From Lutimonas vermicola (GTDB lineage: Bacteria > Bacteroidota > Bacteroidia > Flavobacteriales > Flavobacteriaceae), in contig NZ_JBCDNA010000002.1 of the NCBI RefSeq assembly GCF_038433205.1, positions 1-64,000 of the forward strand: DNA of 64,000 nt, written 5' to 3'. Positions 9,273 to 19,382 of this stretch are shown in pieces. The translations under genes and the position numbers were made by a program. The notes beneath the pieces were generated by a model that saw only the letters and a list, made by a program, of their open reading frames with translations, had not been told where the DNA came from and ran no database searches. How positions within the stretch are numbered: position 1 is the first letter of the stretch; each line of letters begins with the position of its first letter.

Positions 9273-11726
9273 ATGATCAATAAGGCGGTCGAATCTTCGA
9301 AAAAATTGTCTTTTCTTGAATTTAAAAACGAAGTCATCAACGACTATAAAATTGCAGTTCTAAGCAGAGAGTGCAGTCTAATAGGCAGACGTGAGGTTTT
9401 AACCGGGAAAGCCAAATTTGGAATTTTTGGTGGAGGTAAGGAAGTGCCTCAGCTCGCTATGGCCAAGGCCTTTAAAAAAGGAGATTGGCGCTCGGGATAT
9501 TACCGTGATCAAACCTTTATGATGGCTATAGGAGAATACAGTCCAAAACATTTTTTTGCAAGTCTTTACGCACATGCAGATATAGAAGCAGACAGCTTCT
9601 CGGCAGGAAGACAGATGAACGGTCATTTTGCAACTCATTCGATCAATGAAGATGGCAGCTGGAAAAACTTAAGACATCAGTACAACGTAAGTTCGGACAT
9701 ATCCCCTACTGCCGGGCAGATGCCCCGTTTACTGGGGCTCGCAGAAGCTTCGAAAAAATTCAGAAATATTGAAGGTCTTGACCAGCAGGAACTACTATCG
9801 TCAAAAGGTAACGAAGTTGCCTGGGGAACTATCGGTAATGCGAGCACTTCAGAAGGGCCGTTCTTTGAAACTATCAACGCTGCCGGTGTTTTGAAAGTTC
9901 CTATGGTAATCAGTATCTGGGATGATGAATATGGTATCTCGGTCCATTCAAAATATCAAACCACCAAGGAAAGCATTTCTGAGATTCTAAAAGGATTCCA
10001 AAGAGATGGCAAAGGCTCTGGCTATGAAATTTTTGTGGTCAACGGATGGAATTATACCCAACTCGTCGATGTATATAACAAGGCCTCCGCAATTGCGCGT
10101 GAAGAGCACGTTCCTGTGATCATACATGTTAAAGAACTTACCCAGCCCCAAGGGCATTCAACCTCAGGGTCTCATGAAAGATATAAGAATCCAGAAAGAC
10201 TAACCTGGGAGAAAGAGCATGATTGCAATGCTAAAATGCGAGAATGGATCCTGAATTTTGAATTAGAAGACCAGGATGGTCAGGTATTGAAGTTCGTCGA
10301 AAATGAGGAGGAACTACTTGCTTTGGAAAAAGAGGTGAAAGCCGTAGTCAGGAATGCCAAAAAAGAATCCTGGAACGACTATCTAAAACCCATGCTTCAA
10401 GAGAGAAAAGAACTCCTTGCCCTTCTTGAAAAAGCTGCTAAAAAAAGTGAAAACAAAATTTTTATTGAAAAACTAAAACGAGAACTGGAGTCAACTGATG
10501 AACCCATCAGGAAAAATATATTGACAATAGGCAGAAAGAGCCTTATATATCTCAGAGACGAGAACTTTGTTGAAAAGGAAATGCTTCAGAATTGGGTGAA
10601 GGATTATTACGCCATCCAACAACCCAAATACAGCTCACATCTCTATAGCGAACTGGATAGCAAAGCGACGAATATTGAAGAAATTGAAGCCATATACGAT
10701 GATGAAGCAGAAGATGTGGACGCAAGAGTTGTGATCAGAAACAACTTTGATGCGCTGCTGGGTAAAAATAAAAAAATCCTGATTTTTGGAGAAGATTCAG
10801 GAAAAATAGGAGATGTAAACCAGGGGCTTGAAGGGCTTCAGGAAAAATATGGAGAAGAAAGGGTATATGATACCGGAATCAGGGAAACTACCATTATTGG
10901 CCAAGGAATTGGAATGGCAATGAGAGGTTTAAGACCCATTGCCGAAATTCAATATCTCGATTATATTTTTTATGCAACCCAGGTGCTTACGGATGATCTG
11001 GCCACGCTCAGATACAGGACCTTTGGAAAACAAATTGCTCCCCTTATCATCAGGACCAGAGGGCATCGGCTCGAAGGAATCTGGCATTCAGGTTCACAAA
11101 TGGGAAGTTTAATCAACCTGTTTCGTGGAATTTATATTCTCGTGCCACGAAACATGACCAAGGCTGCAGGCTTTTACAATACCTTAATGAAATCAGATGA
11201 ACCTGCCATTGTTATCGAAAACCTGAATGGGTACAGACTAAAAGAAAGTATCCCTACCAATTTAGGTGAATTCACTACTCCTATTGGCGTGGTAGAGACC
11301 ATCAAAGAAGGAAGTGACATTACTTTGGTGTCATATGGCTCAACACTCAAAATTGTTGAGGAGGCTTCGAAAGACCTGTCTCAAGTGGGAATAGATGCAG
11401 AAATTATCGACGTACAATCCCTCTTGCCCTTTGATCTTGAGCACGAAGTATTGCAAAGTGTACAGAAGACCAACCGGCTTGTCATTATTGATGAAGACAT
11501 TCCAGGCGGGGCATCAGCCTACTTGCTTGATGAAATTATCAATAGGCAGGGAGCGTATCATTTTCTAGACAGCAAACCAACTACCATTACCGCCAAGGCA
11601 CACAGACCTGCGTATGGTACTGACGGTGACTATTTTTCAAAACCCTCTGTTAATGATATTTTCGAAGGTGTCTACACCGTAATGCACGAAAGCAACCCCA
11701 CCAAATTTAAAAGCCTTTTTACGTAA
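9273..11726 (+). CDS. Fused E1 alpha/beta subunit of a (branched-chain) 2-oxoacid dehydrogenase
   Basis: This 817-residue protein joins the thiamine-diphosphate E1 alpha subunit (about 1-400, with GNASTSEGPFFETINAAG and IWDDEYGIS) to the E1 beta subunit (about 475-817, with FGEDSGKIGDVNQGLEGL and GIWHSGSQMG). It would decarboxylate a 2-oxoacid and pass the acyl group to lipoyl-E2. Fused E1 proteins of this length are common in Bacteroidota, usually named alpha-ketoacid or 2-oxoisovalerate dehydrogenase. E2 and E3 genes are not adjacent. A TATATTTG -7-like box sits at 9241-9248. Confidence 0.9.
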   Translation: MINKAVESSKKLSFLEFKNEVINDYKIAVLSRECSLIGRREVLTGKAKFGIFGGGKEVPQLAMAKAFKKGDWRSGYYRDQTFMMAIGEYSPKHFFASLYAHADIEADSFSAGRQMNGHFATHSINEDGSWKNLRHQYNVSSDISPTAGQMPRLLGLAEASKKFRNIEGLDQQELLSSKGNEVAWGTIGNASTSEGPFFETINAAGVLKVPMVISIWDDEYGISVHSKYQTTKESISEILKGFQRDGKGSGYEIFVVNGWNYTQLVDVYNKASAIAREEHVPVIIHVKELTQPQGHSTSGSHERYKNPERLTWEKEHDCNAKMREWILNFELEDQDGQVLKFVENEEELLALEKEVKAVVRNAKKESWNDYLKPMLQERKELLALLEKAAKKSENKIFIEKLKRELESTDEPIRKNILTIGRKSLIYLRDENFVEKEMLQNWVKDYYAIQQPKYSSHLYSELDSKATNIEEIEAIYDDEAEDVDARVVIRNNFDALLGKNKKILIFGEDSGKIGDVNQGLEGLQEKYGEERVYDTGIRETTIIGQGIGMAMRGLRPIAEIQYLDYIFYATQVLTDDLATLRYRTFGKQIAPLIIRTRGHRLEGIWHSGSQMGSLINLFRGIYILVPRNMTKAAGFYNTLMKSDEPAIVIENLNGYRLKESIPTNLGEFTTPIGVVETIKEGSDITLVSYGSTLKIVEEASKDLSQVGIDAEIIDVQSLLPFDLEHEVLQSVQKTNRLVIIDEDIPGGASAYLLDEIINRQGAYHFLDSKPTTITAKAHRPAYGTDGDYFSKPSVNDIFEGVYTVMHESNPTKFKSLFT

Positions 11727-11784
11727 CATGGCTTATTTTTGTAACATAGATCACTGATAACCAGTTAAAGTATTCATAATTTTA

Positions 11785-11814
11785 TTGTGCTTTTTAGGAT
11801 TTGTAGTACCTTTG
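11785..11814 (+). promoter_or_regulatory. Promoter for the L,D-transpeptidase-like gene
   Basis: TTG (11785-11787), a 19-nt spacer and TACCTTTG (11807-11814) match the Bacteroidota housekeeping promoter. This places transcription start around 11820 and leaves a 5' leader of roughly 60 nt before the ATG at 11883. Confidence 0.65.
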
Positions 11815-11882
11815 CGAGCAATTAAAGGACAGTAATATCTCTGCCTTCAAGAATCAACCGCCGCCTTTTACTAACTTAAATT

Positions 11883-12629
11883 ATGATCAGAAAAAGATTT
11901 TTCTTTCTTTGTTTAGTCGTAATCGCTTTGAGCAGCTCAGTTATTTCTGCAGCTCCTGAAAGAGAAAACAGCTATGTTGCTTTTGAGGACTTTACCGCTT
12001 ATGCCAGAAATATTTATCATCAACTCAATGATAATGACCTCAGCTATCAACCTTTTGAAACCGCTCTTAAAGGCTATCTCAAATTAGCACAGGAGGGTCA
12101 AATTGAATTTGGCAGCCTTCTTACCGTAATTGATATGAGTGTTTCTGCCAACAAAAACAGGTTCTTCCTGATCGACATTGAAAAAGAAAAGATCGTGCAT
12201 AAAAGCATTGTTGCACATGGAAGAAATTCGGGTGGTGAATATGCAAAGTATTTTTCTAATAAAATCGGCTCCTTTAAAAGCAGTATCGGGTTTTACCGTA
12301 CAGGTGAAACCTATCAGGGCAAACACGGTCTTTCACTGAGATTGGACGGCCTTGAATTCAGCAACAGCAATGCCAGGAAAAGAGCCATTGTCATTCATGC
12401 TGCCGATTATGTAAGCTCAGTTTTTATTGAAAAAAACGGAAGATTGGGCCGAAGTTTAGGCTGCCCGTCTTTACCTCAAAAGGATTATGTTCAGATCGTT
12501 GAAAGGATTAAGGAAGGAACACTTCTTTTTATATATTATCCTGAGGCCCATTATCTGAAAAATTCTAACCTTGCGAATTCTAGTTTTACCACGCAAACGA
12601 CAATAACAGGATTAGTCGAAAGTCAATAG
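11883..12629 (+). CDS. Murein L,D-transpeptidase catalytic domain protein (YkuD_2 type)
   Basis: The 248-residue exported protein has a signal peptide (KRFFFLCLVVIALSSSVISA) and a YkuD_2-like domain. The catalytic signature is HAADYVS followed by GRSLGCPSLPQKDY, giving the conserved His and the Ser-x-Gly-Cys nucleophile motif. It would cross-link or modify peptidoglycan in the periplasm. It is monocistronic with its own promoter and convergent with pyrD, whose stop lies 8 nt away. Confidence 0.85.
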   Translation: MIRKRFFFLCLVVIALSSSVISAAPERENSYVAFEDFTAYARNIYHQLNDNDLSYQPFETALKGYLKLAQEGQIEFGSLLTVIDMSVSANKNRFFLIDIEKEKIVHKSIVAHGRNSGGEYAKYFSNKIGSFKSSIGFYRTGETYQGKHGLSLRLDGLEFSNSNARKRAIVIHAADYVSSVFIEKNGRLGRSLGCPSLPQKDYVQIVERIKEGTLLFIYYPEAHYLKNSNLANSSFTTQTTITGLVESQ

Positions 12630-12636
12630 TGGCAAC

Positions 12637-13650
12637 CTAAATCAAACTCTTGTTGATTCTTTTTACAAGGGCAGGGCCTTCATATATAAAACCCGTATAC
12701 AACTGAACAAGATCTGCTCCTGCTTCTAGTTTTTCCCTTGCATCATCTGCTGAATGAATCCCGCCTACTCCAATGATTGCAAATGATTTTCCGGATTTTT
12801 GAGCTAAAAAGCGAATCACTTCCGTGGATCTGTTTTTGACAGGTTTCCCGCTAAGGCCACCGGTTTCGGTCTTTTGTTCTGATATCAATCCATCCCTGGC
12901 TATCGTTGTATTTGTGGCAATAACGCCTGCGATCTTCGTTGTATTCACGATATCTATAATATCCAACAGCTGACTATCGGTAAGATCCGGAGCAATTTTT
13001 AAAAGGATCGGCTTTGGTTTCTTCTTTTTGTTATTTTCGTTTTGAAGTGCCTGCAACAAATCTGTAAGTGGTCCTTTGTCTTGAAGTGCACGCAGATTAG
13101 GTGTATTGGGTGAACTCACATTGACTACAAAGTAATCTACCACCTCAAAGAGTTTTTCAAAACAAATCATGTAATCATCAACCGCCCGTTCATTAGGGGT
13201 AACTTTGTTCTTGCCTATGTTCCCTCCAATAATGATGTTAGTTTTCCTCTTTTTCAATCTTTCAACCACAACATCGACTCCGTCATTGTTGAAACCCATC
13301 CTGTTGATCAGGGCTTCATCAGCTTTTAACCTAAAAATTCTCTTTTTAGGATTTCCTGGCTGCGGTTTGGGAGTAACTGTACCCACTTCAATAAATCCAA
13401 AACCATAATTGGCAAACTCGTCAAAGAGGAGGGCATTTTTATCGAAACCTGCAGCCAAACCCACAGGATTTTCAAACTTCAGGCCAAGTAGCTCGCGATG
13501 GAGTTTGGGGTTTTCAACCCTGAAAATAAGTCTTGTAAACTGCGGAATCAGCGGTATTCTCATGATTCCTTTTATCAAAGAAAACGTAAAGTGATGGACC
13601 TTTTCAGGATCAAATTGAAAAAGTATGCTTCTAACCAGTAATTTGTACAT
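12637..13650 (-). CDS. pyrD: Dihydroorotate dehydrogenase (quinone), class 2
   Basis: PyrD oxidises dihydroorotate to orotate in pyrimidine synthesis, using FMN and membrane quinone. The protein is 337 residues, with the class 2 N-terminal amphipathic region (VRSILFQFDPEKVHHFTFSL), GLAAGFDKN, the VNVSSPNTPNLR loop bearing the catalytic serine, and the FMN phosphate-binding IGVGGIHSADDA. It lies 16 nt downstream of pheT on the same strand. Confidence 0.95.
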   Translation of the reverse strand: MYKLLVRSILFQFDPEKVHHFTFSLIKGIMRIPLIPQFTRLIFRVENPKLHRELLGLKFENPVGLAAGFDKNALLFDEFANYGFGFIEVGTVTPKPQPGNPKKRIFRLKADEALINRMGFNNDGVDVVVERLKKRKTNIIIGGNIGKNKVTPNERAVDDYMICFEKLFEVVDYFVVNVSSPNTPNLRALQDKGPLTDLLQALQNENNKKKKPKPILLKIAPDLTDSQLLDIIDIVNTTKIAGVIATNTTIARDGLISEQKTETGGLSGKPVKNRSTEVIRFLAQKSGKSFAIIGVGGIHSADDAREKLEAGADLVQLYTGFIYEGPALVKRINKSLI

Positions 13651-13666
13651 AAAAACAGTATTAAGA

Positions 13667-16099
13667 CTATCTCAATTCGGCTTCAAATTGCTTTTTAAAA
13701 CCTTCTTGTAATTTGGTCATGATTTTGTCGATTTGCTTATCCGTTAAAGTCTTGTTTTCGTCCTGTAAGATAAAACTCAAAGCGTATGATTTTTTACCTT
13801 CAGGCAATTTATCGCCTATATACACATCAAAAAGATCAACATTTTTTAAAAATTTTCTTTCACTTTGAAATGCATAATTATAGAGATCGATAAAATCGAC
13901 ATTTTCATCAAGCAACAGGGCAAGATCCCTTTTTACCTCAGGGTACTTGGGTAAACCGGTAATCTTGATTACTTTCTTCCCTACATTCTCAATCACATTG
14001 TCCCAGTCAAAATCGGCAAACAAAACTTCCTGCTTGATGCCAAATTTTTTAAGTATCGTATCGCTCACTGCCCCGAACTCCACAATTTTTGACTTACCGA
14101 GTCGCAGGCTGATTCCTTTTGAAAAAATATCATTTTTAGTTCTTGAATATTTCATGTCGGTAATCCCAAGTCTTTCCATCAGGGTCTTGACAAGCCCCTT
14201 CAAATAAAAAACATCAGAATCCCTTTCGGTCGAAGCCCAATGATCATCCGACCTTTTGCCTGTAATGGCCATCGCCAGATGTTTGTTTTCTGTATATCCC
14301 TGATCATATTTGTGGTAGGTATTGCCAAATTCAAACATTCTCAGGTTGTTGTTTTTTCGATTGATGTTATATGAAATTCCTTCAAGCAATCCAAACAACA
14401 TCGATTGTCTCATCACCGAAAGATCTCCGCTCAAAGGATTGAGTATTCCCACATTATTTTCTTTACCAATACACTCCGAAGCATCAGCATATTCAGGCTT
14501 GGTCAGAGAATTACTCATGGATTCGAACATCCCGTTGGCAATCAAAAAACCCGAAGCCACCGTCTCAATTTTTTCAGGGCTCCATTTATTTGAGCTTGCC
14601 ACCGAAGTTTTGATCTTTTCGGGGATCTCAACATTGTTATAACCATAAACCCTTAAAATCTCTTCGACAATATCAGCTTCCCGGGTTACATCAACGCGAT
14701 AGGCCGGAATAGTAAGCCCTAATCCCGATTCAGTTTGATGGTTAATTCTAATATCAAGGGAAGCCAGAATATCTTTTATTGTATCTGCAGGTATTTCCTC
14801 CCCAATAAGTTTAAATGCCTTTTCGTAAGAGAAATTTACCTGGAAATCTTCTATCTTATTAGGATATACATCAATCACATCCGAGACGATCTTTCCATTA
14901 GCCAGTTGCGCAATCCAAATGGCAGCGCGCTTGAGCGCATATACAACAGCATTCGGATTGATCCCTCTCTCAAAGCGAAAAGAGGCATCTGTATTCAAGG
15001 CATGCCTTTTAGCCGTTTTTCTTATTGAAACGGGGTTGAAATAGGCAGCTTCCAGGAAAATGCTCGTTGTGTTTTCGGAGACACCTGATTTCAATCCTCC
15101 GTAAACACCTCCGATACACATAGGCTTACCTGCTCCGTCGCAGATCATGATATCGTCTTTATGCAATTCTCTTTCAACGCCATCAAGTCCTGTGAATTTT
15201 GTTCCTGTAGGAAGGTTCTTGACAACAACCTTGTCTCCTTCAATCATGTCGGCATCAAAAGCATGTAATGGCTGGCCAAGGCCATGAAGTATATAGTTCG
15301 TAATATCCACAACGTTATTTATCGGCCCCAAACCTATCGCTTTAAGGCGGTGTTGCAACCAGGCCGGAGATTCCTCAATTTTCAAGTCGGTTATGGTGAT
15401 TCCCGCATATCTTGGCACCTGCTCGGTATCCTCTACTTCGACCTTTATACTGTATGTGCGTTCATCTACATGAAAATCACTTACCGAAGGGGTGTTCAAT
15501 TTCGTTTGCATCTCTTCCATCTGCAGCAATCCGGCATAAAGATCCCTTGCAACACCCAAATGACTCATGGCATCTGCCCTGTTCGGCGTCAATCCGATTT
15601 CAAATACCTTATCTGTATAAAGTTCAAAAATATCAGCTGCCGGTGTTCCAATTTTAGCATCAGGCGATAAAACCATGATACCATCATGATCTGAACCAAG
15701 CCCCAGTTCATCTTCAGCACAAATCATCCCATGACTGAATTCTCCTCTGATTTTACCTTTTTTGATCTTAAAATGTTCTCCGTTCTCAGTATATAGCGTC
15801 GTTCCAACTGTTGCTACAGGAACCTTCTGCCCCTTGGCTACATTTGGCGCTCCACAAACGATTTGAACAGGTTGACCATCACCCAGGTCAACTTGTGTAA
15901 TTTTCAATCGATCCGCATTAGGATGTTGAATACAATTAAGTACTTTACCTACAACCACGCCTTCCAGATTGCCTTTTACAGATTCAAAAGTTTCAATGCC
16001 TTCTACTTCTAATCCTAAATCAGTTAAGACCTCACTCACTTTTTCAGCTTCAAGATCAATGTTTAAAAATTCTTTTAACCAATTATATGATATCTTCAT
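13667..16099 (-). CDS. pheT: Phenylalanine--tRNA ligase beta subunit
   Basis: This 810-residue protein has the full PheRS beta architecture: N-terminal EMAP-like tRNA-binding domain (VVVGKVLNCIQHPNADRLKI), B3/B4 editing region, B5 domains, catalytic-core-like region and C-terminal ferredoxin-fold anticodon-binding domain (KYPEVKRDLALLLDE). It pairs with PheS, which is not in the window. Bacteroidota commonly encode pheS and pheT apart. Length and both termini look intact. Confidence 0.96.
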   Translation of the reverse strand: MKISYNWLKEFLNIDLEAEKVSEVLTDLGLEVEGIETFESVKGNLEGVVVGKVLNCIQHPNADRLKITQVDLGDGQPVQIVCGAPNVAKGQKVPVATVGTTLYTENGEHFKIKKGKIRGEFSHGMICAEDELGLGSDHDGIMVLSPDAKIGTPAADIFELYTDKVFEIGLTPNRADAMSHLGVARDLYAGLLQMEEMQTKLNTPSVSDFHVDERTYSIKVEVEDTEQVPRYAGITITDLKIEESPAWLQHRLKAIGLGPINNVVDITNYILHGLGQPLHAFDADMIEGDKVVVKNLPTGTKFTGLDGVERELHKDDIMICDGAGKPMCIGGVYGGLKSGVSENTTSIFLEAAYFNPVSIRKTAKRHALNTDASFRFERGINPNAVVYALKRAAIWIAQLANGKIVSDVIDVYPNKIEDFQVNFSYEKAFKLIGEEIPADTIKDILASLDIRINHQTESGLGLTIPAYRVDVTREADIVEEILRVYGYNNVEIPEKIKTSVASSNKWSPEKIETVASGFLIANGMFESMSNSLTKPEYADASECIGKENNVGILNPLSGDLSVMRQSMLFGLLEGISYNINRKNNNLRMFEFGNTYHKYDQGYTENKHLAMAITGKRSDDHWASTERDSDVFYLKGLVKTLMERLGITDMKYSRTKNDIFSKGISLRLGKSKIVEFGAVSDTILKKFGIKQEVLFADFDWDNVIENVGKKVIKITGLPKYPEVKRDLALLLDENVDFIDLYNYAFQSERKFLKNVDLFDVYIGDKLPEGKKSYALSFILQDENKTLTDKQIDKIMTKLQEGFKKQFEAELR

Positions 16100-16305
16100 C
16101 CCAATAATTTTAAGTCTTCAAAAATAAGAAATATACAGTCTTTATATAAGTTTGAGAACACTGATATTCATTATTTTTTCAGGAGCAAAGATATACAATT
16201 GCAGGAGCTTTGGGACATGAATACTTCAAGAAATTTTAGGCTTTATGGAATGATTTTAAATATTAATTTAATTTCCCTAATTTGCATTATTATTAATTTT
16301 TCGCC

Positions 16306-18081
16306 ATGTCTGTAGAAATAACAAGAATTTTTGATTTCGCTTATTATCAACTTGATAAATATAACCTCTCTAAGGCCCTGGTATCTAAATCCAGTGGCCA
16401 ATGGGTGTCAACCTCATCCAACGAATTCATCACTAAAGCAAACATTGTTAGCAGAGGTTTGCTTGCCCTTGGTGTAAAACCCGGCGACAAAATCGCACTG
16501 ATTTCATCTACAAACAGAACCGAATGGAATATCCTGGATTTGGCCCTGTTGCAAATAGGTGCGGTTAACGTTCCTATTTACCCAACGATCAGTGAGGCAG
16601 ATTATCAATATATTTTCAATCATGCTGAGGTAAAATATTGTTTTCTTTCGGATGAAGGTCTTTTCGAAAAAGCCAGTGCCGTTGAGAAAGAGGTCAAAAG
16701 TCTTAAACAAATCTATTCTTTTGACAAAATAAAGGATTGCGCACACTGGGAGGAAGTTTTCACTCTCGGTTCTGACCAAACCTTACAGAAAGAAGTTGAC
16801 GCCTTGAAAAACAAGGTGAAAGCCAGCGATCTTGCTACCATCATATATACCTCCGGAACCACTGGTGTCCCTAAAGGGGTTATGCTGTCTCACAACAATC
16901 TTGTGAGTAATGTTAAGGATACCGTCACCGGGTTGCCGTTTTTAAATGATATCAACAAGGTCATAAGCTTTTTGCCTGTTTGCCATGTTTTTGAAAGAAT
17001 GCTCCACTATTTGTATATCTATTCGGGTATAACCATATATTTTGCAGAATCCATTGAAAAAATAGCAGATAACGTAAGGGAGGTCAAACCTGATTTTATG
17101 AGTGTGGTTCCAAGATTACTTGAAAAAATTTACGATAGTATTATTGCAAAAGGAACCGCCCTAACGGGGATTAAGAAATCGTTATTTTTCTGGGCTGTAG
17201 ATATAGGTATGGCATACGAACCTTATGGAAGAAATGGATGGTTTTATGAGAGAAAACTGGCATTGGCAAAAAAACTGATCTTTAGTAAATGGAAAGAAGC
17301 CCTTGGAGGAGAGCTCAACAACATGGTATCAGGTTCAGCTGCCTTGCAACCAAGGCTTACCAAAATATTCACTGCGGCCGGTATGACGATCTTAGAAGGT
17401 TACGGACTTACAGAGACCTCTCCTGTGATATCGGTCAATGTATACGAAAATGAAAATTTTAAAGTCGGTACCGTTGGAAAACCCATTGCAAATGTAGAAG
17501 TCAAAATTGCTGAAGACGGAGAGATCCTGATCAAAGGACCCAACGTCATGCAAGGCTACTACAAGGATCCTGAAAAAACAGCTGAAGTCATTACAGGGGA
17601 TTACTTTCACACAGGTGACAAAGGGGAGATAGACAAAGATGGATTTCTTATCATAACGGGAAGAAAAAAAGAAATTTTTAAAACTTCGGGAGGAAAGTAT
17701 ATCTCGCCGACCCTATTGGAAAATGAAATGAAACAATCGCGTTTTATAGAACAGGTTCTGGTTATAGGGGAAGGGCAAAAAATGCCGGCTGCCATTGTAC
17801 AGCCCAATTTTGACTTTGTTAAAGAATGGGCAAGGCGTCATCATGTGGATTGTGGCAGCAGCCCCGAAGAAATAGCTGTAAACGAAGCAGTTCACAACAG
17901 GATTTTAGAAGAAATCGAGCATGGAAACCAACAATTTGGAAAATGGGAGACCATTAAAAAGTTTGAGATGACCCCTGAAGTCTGGACGGTTGACAATCAA
18001 CTTCTTACCCCGACATTTAAACCTAAAAGAGAAGTCATCTTACAAAAATACAAACATTTGTATGACAAGATCTATTCCTAA
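16306..18081 (+). CDS. Long-chain acyl-CoA synthetase (AMP-dependent ligase)
   Basis: The 591-residue ANL-superfamily enzyme has the phosphate-binding loop IIYTSGTTGVPKGVMLSH, the GYGLTETSPV motif and the C-terminal hinge TGDKGEIDKDGFLIITGRKK. It resembles FadD15-type long-chain-fatty-acid--CoA ligases, which activate fatty acids via acyl-AMP. It faces away from pheT. A near-consensus CTAATTTGC lies upstream, but one base is missing from the -7 box. Confidence 0.9.
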   Translation: MSVEITRIFDFAYYQLDKYNLSKALVSKSSGQWVSTSSNEFITKANIVSRGLLALGVKPGDKIALISSTNRTEWNILDLALLQIGAVNVPIYPTISEADYQYIFNHAEVKYCFLSDEGLFEKASAVEKEVKSLKQIYSFDKIKDCAHWEEVFTLGSDQTLQKEVDALKNKVKASDLATIIYTSGTTGVPKGVMLSHNNLVSNVKDTVTGLPFLNDINKVISFLPVCHVFERMLHYLYIYSGITIYFAESIEKIADNVREVKPDFMSVVPRLLEKIYDSIIAKGTALTGIKKSLFFWAVDIGMAYEPYGRNGWFYERKLALAKKLIFSKWKEALGGELNNMVSGSAALQPRLTKIFTAAGMTILEGYGLTETSPVISVNVYENENFKVGTVGKPIANVEVKIAEDGEILIKGPNVMQGYYKDPEKTAEVITGDYFHTGDKGEIDKDGFLIITGRKKEIFKTSGGKYISPTLLENEMKQSRFIEQVLVIGEGQKMPAAIVQPNFDFVKEWARRHHVDCGSSPEEIAVNEAVHNRILEEIEHGNQQFGKWETIKKFEMTPEVWTVDNQLLTPTFKPKREVILQKYKHLYDKIYS

Positions 18082-18302
18082 AAAAATAAGGCTATTCTAA
18101 GGCTGGCCAGATACAGCTACTTAAAAAATATACCTGCATATTTACAGATAAAACTGTGGCTGAAATCTTTCTGCACTGCTCAAAGTCATGGCTTTAGAAA
18201 AGCCTGATCATTATATATACACCTTTTGGGTTCAGGGTCTCTTATTTTAGTTGTAAATACCTTTGGTTATTCATACATTTGTTTCCTCCTAGAAAGAATA
18301 AG

Positions 18303-19382
18303 ATGGAACATTTTATAGTATCAGCGCGTAAATACCGACCACAGGTATTCAGTGATGTCGTAGGCCAGCAGGCCATTACGAATACACTGGAGAATGCTAT
18401 AAAGAATGACCATTTGGCTCAAGCCTTGTTATTTACAGGCCCGAGAGGGGTGGGTAAAACAACCTGTGCCAGAATCCTTGCCAAGAGGATCAATCAGGAA
18501 AGTATTGACCAAAGCATGGAAGATGAGGATTTTGCCTTCAATATTTTTGAGTTGGATGCAGCTTCTAACAATTCGGTGGACGACATCAGGACGCTTACCG
18601 ATCAGGTAAGGATTCCACCACAAGCAGGAAAATTTAAGGTGTATATCATAGATGAGGTTCACATGCTCTCTCAATCAGCCTTTAATGCCTTTCTAAAAAC
18701 ACTTGAGGAACCGCCTGCCCATGCCATTTTTATCTTGGCAACTACTGAAAAACACAAGATCATCCCTACGATTTTATCAAGATGTCAGATCTTCGATTTT
18801 AAACGTATCGGGGTGTTGGATATAAAAGAATACCTTCATAAAATAGCCAAGGGCGAAAAGGTTCAGGCCGAAGACGATGCCTTGCACATCATTGCTCAAA
18901 AGGCCGATGGGGCCCTTAGGGATGCCTTGTCTATCTTTGACCGGGTCGTTAGTTTTTCGGGTTCCACACTTGACAGAAAAGCTGTTTCTGATAATTTAAA
19001 TGTGCTGGACCATGATGTTTATTTTCAGGTAACCGATTTGTTGGTAAGCAACAACATTCCTCAGGTACTGATCACTTTGAACAATATCATCACAATGGGA
19101 TTTGAAGCCCATCACTTTATCATTGGACTTGCCTCGCATTTCAGAGATCTTCTGGTAGCAAAAGACGTGGCCACAGTCGATCTGCTTGAAGTTGGTGATA
19201 AAGCTAAAAAACAATATCTGGAACAATCCAAAAAATCTGATCTGAGGTTCCTGATGAAGGCCATAGATCTAGCAAATGACTGTGATCTGAAATTCAAAAG
19301 CAGCAAGAATCAACGGCTCCTTGTTGAGCTTACTTTAATGAAAATTGCTTCCATCACTTTTGATGGCAAAAAAAAAATCTAA
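18303..19382 (+). CDS. dnaX: DNA polymerase III subunit gamma/tau, N-terminal ATPase part (gamma-like product)
   Basis: Encodes the AAA+ clamp-loader ATPase: Walker A GPRGVGKTTCAR, DEVHML, sensor region LATTEKHKIIPTILSRCQ, through domain III. The ATG at 18303 gives the standard MEHFIVSARKYRP start (an upstream in-frame ATG adds eight residues). The zinc-finger cysteines of enterobacterial DnaX are absent, which I recall as usual for this group. The frame ends with FDGKKKI at a run of ten A (19368-19377); homologues continue through here to a tau domain, found here in the +1 frame. This is either a gamma/tau slippage site or an indel. Confidence 0.9.
   Translation: MEHFIVSARKYRPQVFSDVVGQQAITNTLENAIKNDHLAQALLFTGPRGVGKTTCARILAKRINQESIDQSMEDEDFAFNIFELDAASNNSVDDIRTLTDQVRIPPQAGKFKVYIIDEVHMLSQSAFNAFLKTLEEPPAHAIFILATTEKHKIIPTILSRCQIFDFKRIGVLDIKEYLHKIAKGEKVQAEDDALHIIAQKADGALRDALSIFDRVVSFSGSTLDRKAVSDNLNVLDHDVYFQVTDLLVSNNIPQVLITLNNIITMGFEAHHFIIGLASHFRDLLVAKDVATVDLLEVGDKAKKQYLEQSKKSDLRFLMKAIDLANDCDLKFKSSKNQRLLVELTLMKIASITFDGKKKI

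Noticed and set aside
12084..12326. Minus-strand frame opposite the L,D-transpeptidase-like gene
   Set aside because: Shadow of a gene whose plus-strand motifs (signal peptide, SLGC) are clear.
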